DNA of 23,267 bases, from NCBI GenBank assembly GCA_003171295.1, contig PMYF01000651.1, positions 9,078 through 32,344 of the forward strand. The letters are read 5' to 3'. Shown piece after piece: positions 22,510 to 23,267 of this stretch. Position 1 is the stretch's first letter. The number at the start of each line of letters is the position of its first letter. Made by a program: the position numbers and the translations under genes. The notes under the pieces are model-generated. The model saw only the letters and a program-made list of their open reading frames with translations. It searched no databases and was not told the DNA's origin. This DNA is from Acidobacteriota bacterium. GTDB lineage: Bacteria; Acidobacteriota; Terriglobia; UBA7540.

Positions 22510-23267
22510 ATGCAGCGTCTTATGCAAGGTGTGGGGTGCCGCCTGTTACCCCTGATCTCAATTATGTTGTTACTTCCCCTGGCCGGCTTGTCACAGGGAG
22601 GCAAAGAGGCGCCTGTGCGGGTCGGAATCATCGGCTTGGATACATCCCATGTTATAGCATTCACGAAGATCTTCAATGATGCCTCCGACCCGGAACATGT
22701 GCCGGGGTTTCAGGTGGTAGCCGCGTACAAGGGAGGCAGTCCCGATATTAAGGACAGTGCAAGTCGCGTCGAGGGTTTCACGGCCGAGTTGCGGGACAAA
22801 TGGAAAGTGGAAATTGTCGATGACATTCCAACCCTCTGCCGCAAAGTGGATGTCGTGCTGCTGGAGAGTCTGGACGGCCGGCCTCACTTGGAGCAAGTGA
22901 AGCCCGTGATTGCTGCTCACAAACCGGTGTTCATCGACAAGCCCGCGGCCGGCAGTTACGCTGACTTGAAGAAGATTGCTCAGCTCGCCAAAGAAGCAGG
23001 GGTGCCGTGGTTTAGCTCTTCTTCCCTGCGTTTCTGGCCGGAAACCAAACGTTTGAAGAATCCGCCGGATGTGGGGCGCATCCTGGGCTACAGCGTTTAT
23101 GGGCCTTCGCCCACCGAACCTCACCACCCCGATCTATTCTGGTACGGTATCCATGCCGTCGAGGCGCTCTACACGCTCATGGGGCCGGGATGTGAGTCCG
23201 TCATTCAGGGAGGTACATCGGACCAGGACGTTGTCGTGGGCCGGTGGAAAGACGGCCGCGTGGGGGT
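22510..23267 (+). CDS. Exported Gfo/Idh/MocA-family oxidoreductase, N-terminal part (cut by window edge)
   Basis: 252 codons are visible; the C-terminus is outside the window. A Sec-type signal segment (about 11-28, cut near LSQ/GG) precedes the Rossmann fold: VRVGIIGLDTSH (about 36-47), in which the usual GxGxxG is altered to GIIGLD. VDVVLLES and FIDKPAAGSY follow; the family EKP motif appears as IDKP (142-145). WFSSSSLRF and WYGIHAVEALYTLMG belong to the start of the C-terminal substrate-binding domain. Relatives oxidise or epimerise sugars and cyclitols with NAD(P), and exported members often carry the cofactor across the membrane tightly bound. The n-region lacks a twin-arginine motif, which is notable. 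Context with a secreted glycosidase and a sugar-acid enzyme suggests carbohydrate processing in the periplasm. Confidence 0.85.
   Translation, partial: MQRLMQGVGCRLLPLISIMLLLPLAGLSQGGKEAPVRVGIIGLDTSHVIAFTKIFNDASDPEHVPGFQVVAAYKGGSPDIKDSASRVEGFTAELRDKWKVEIVDDIPTLCRKVDVVLLESLDGRPHLEQVKPVIAAHKPVFIDKPAAGSYADLKKIAQLAKEAGVPWFSSSSLRFWPETKRLKNPPDVGRILGYSVYGPSPTEPHHPDLFWYGIHAVEALYTLMGPGCESVIQGGTSDQDVVVGRWKDGRVG

Overview
The window looks like a GC-rich chromosomal segment from an uncultured soil or sediment bacterium with an outer membrane, most plausibly an Acidobacteriota-like lineage. The evidence for this is the C-terminal beta-signals on two outer-membrane barrels, the DUF5777-like and DcaP-like barrel types, the cobalamin-type radical SAM genes placed inside a polysaccharide locus, and the secreted Gfo/Idh/MocA protein. 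This is a judgement from gene style; there is no rRNA or other phylogenetic marker here. No tRNA, rRNA, CRISPR array, transposase or phage gene was recognised.

Layout. (1) 1-4730, minus strand: an OmpR-type response regulator, a Cache/HAMP histidine kinase, an uncharacterised nucleotidyltransferase (NTP_transf_5-like) and a Wzz-type chain-length determinant that runs off the left edge. This looks like a two-component system at the head of an exopolysaccharide transcription unit. (2) A divergent gap, 4731-4940. (3) 4941-15313, plus strand: a c-type cytochrome fused to an outer-membrane barrel, an O-antigen ligase/polymerase, three B12-type radical SAM proteins, two SAM methyltransferases and a SPASM-like radical SAM protein. 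The genes are tightly spaced and several overlap. (4) 15543-17907, plus strand: a DcaP-like coiled-coil porin and a small periplasmic cupredoxin. (5) A convergent gap with short repeats, 17908-18200. (6) 18201-23267: a carbohydrate locus with a mutarotase-like protein and an enolase-superfamily sugar-acid enzyme (minus strand), then a secreted GH30-like glycosidase and a secreted Gfo/Idh/MocA protein cut by the right edge (plus strand).

How the parts may work together. The Wzz, nucleotidyltransferase and O-antigen ligase genes point to assembly of a surface glycan or glycolipid. The radical SAM/methyltransferase block lies directly downstream of the ligase gene, so the simplest idea is that it builds or methylates an unusual component of that surface polymer, or a small molecule attached to it. 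No precursor peptide gene was found, which argues against a RiPP. The cytochrome-barrel fusion resembles, in architecture only, the Cyc2 iron-oxidase design (one heme c plus a porin in one chain). Together with the porin/cupredoxin pair it suggests redox proteins in the outer membrane and periplasm. The right-hand locus looks like uptake and breakdown of a plant- or microbe-derived glycan through a sugar acid.

Most novel candidates: the 7887-15313 multi-radical-SAM block and the 4941-6422 cytochrome-barrel fusion. Function assignments beyond family level are inference.
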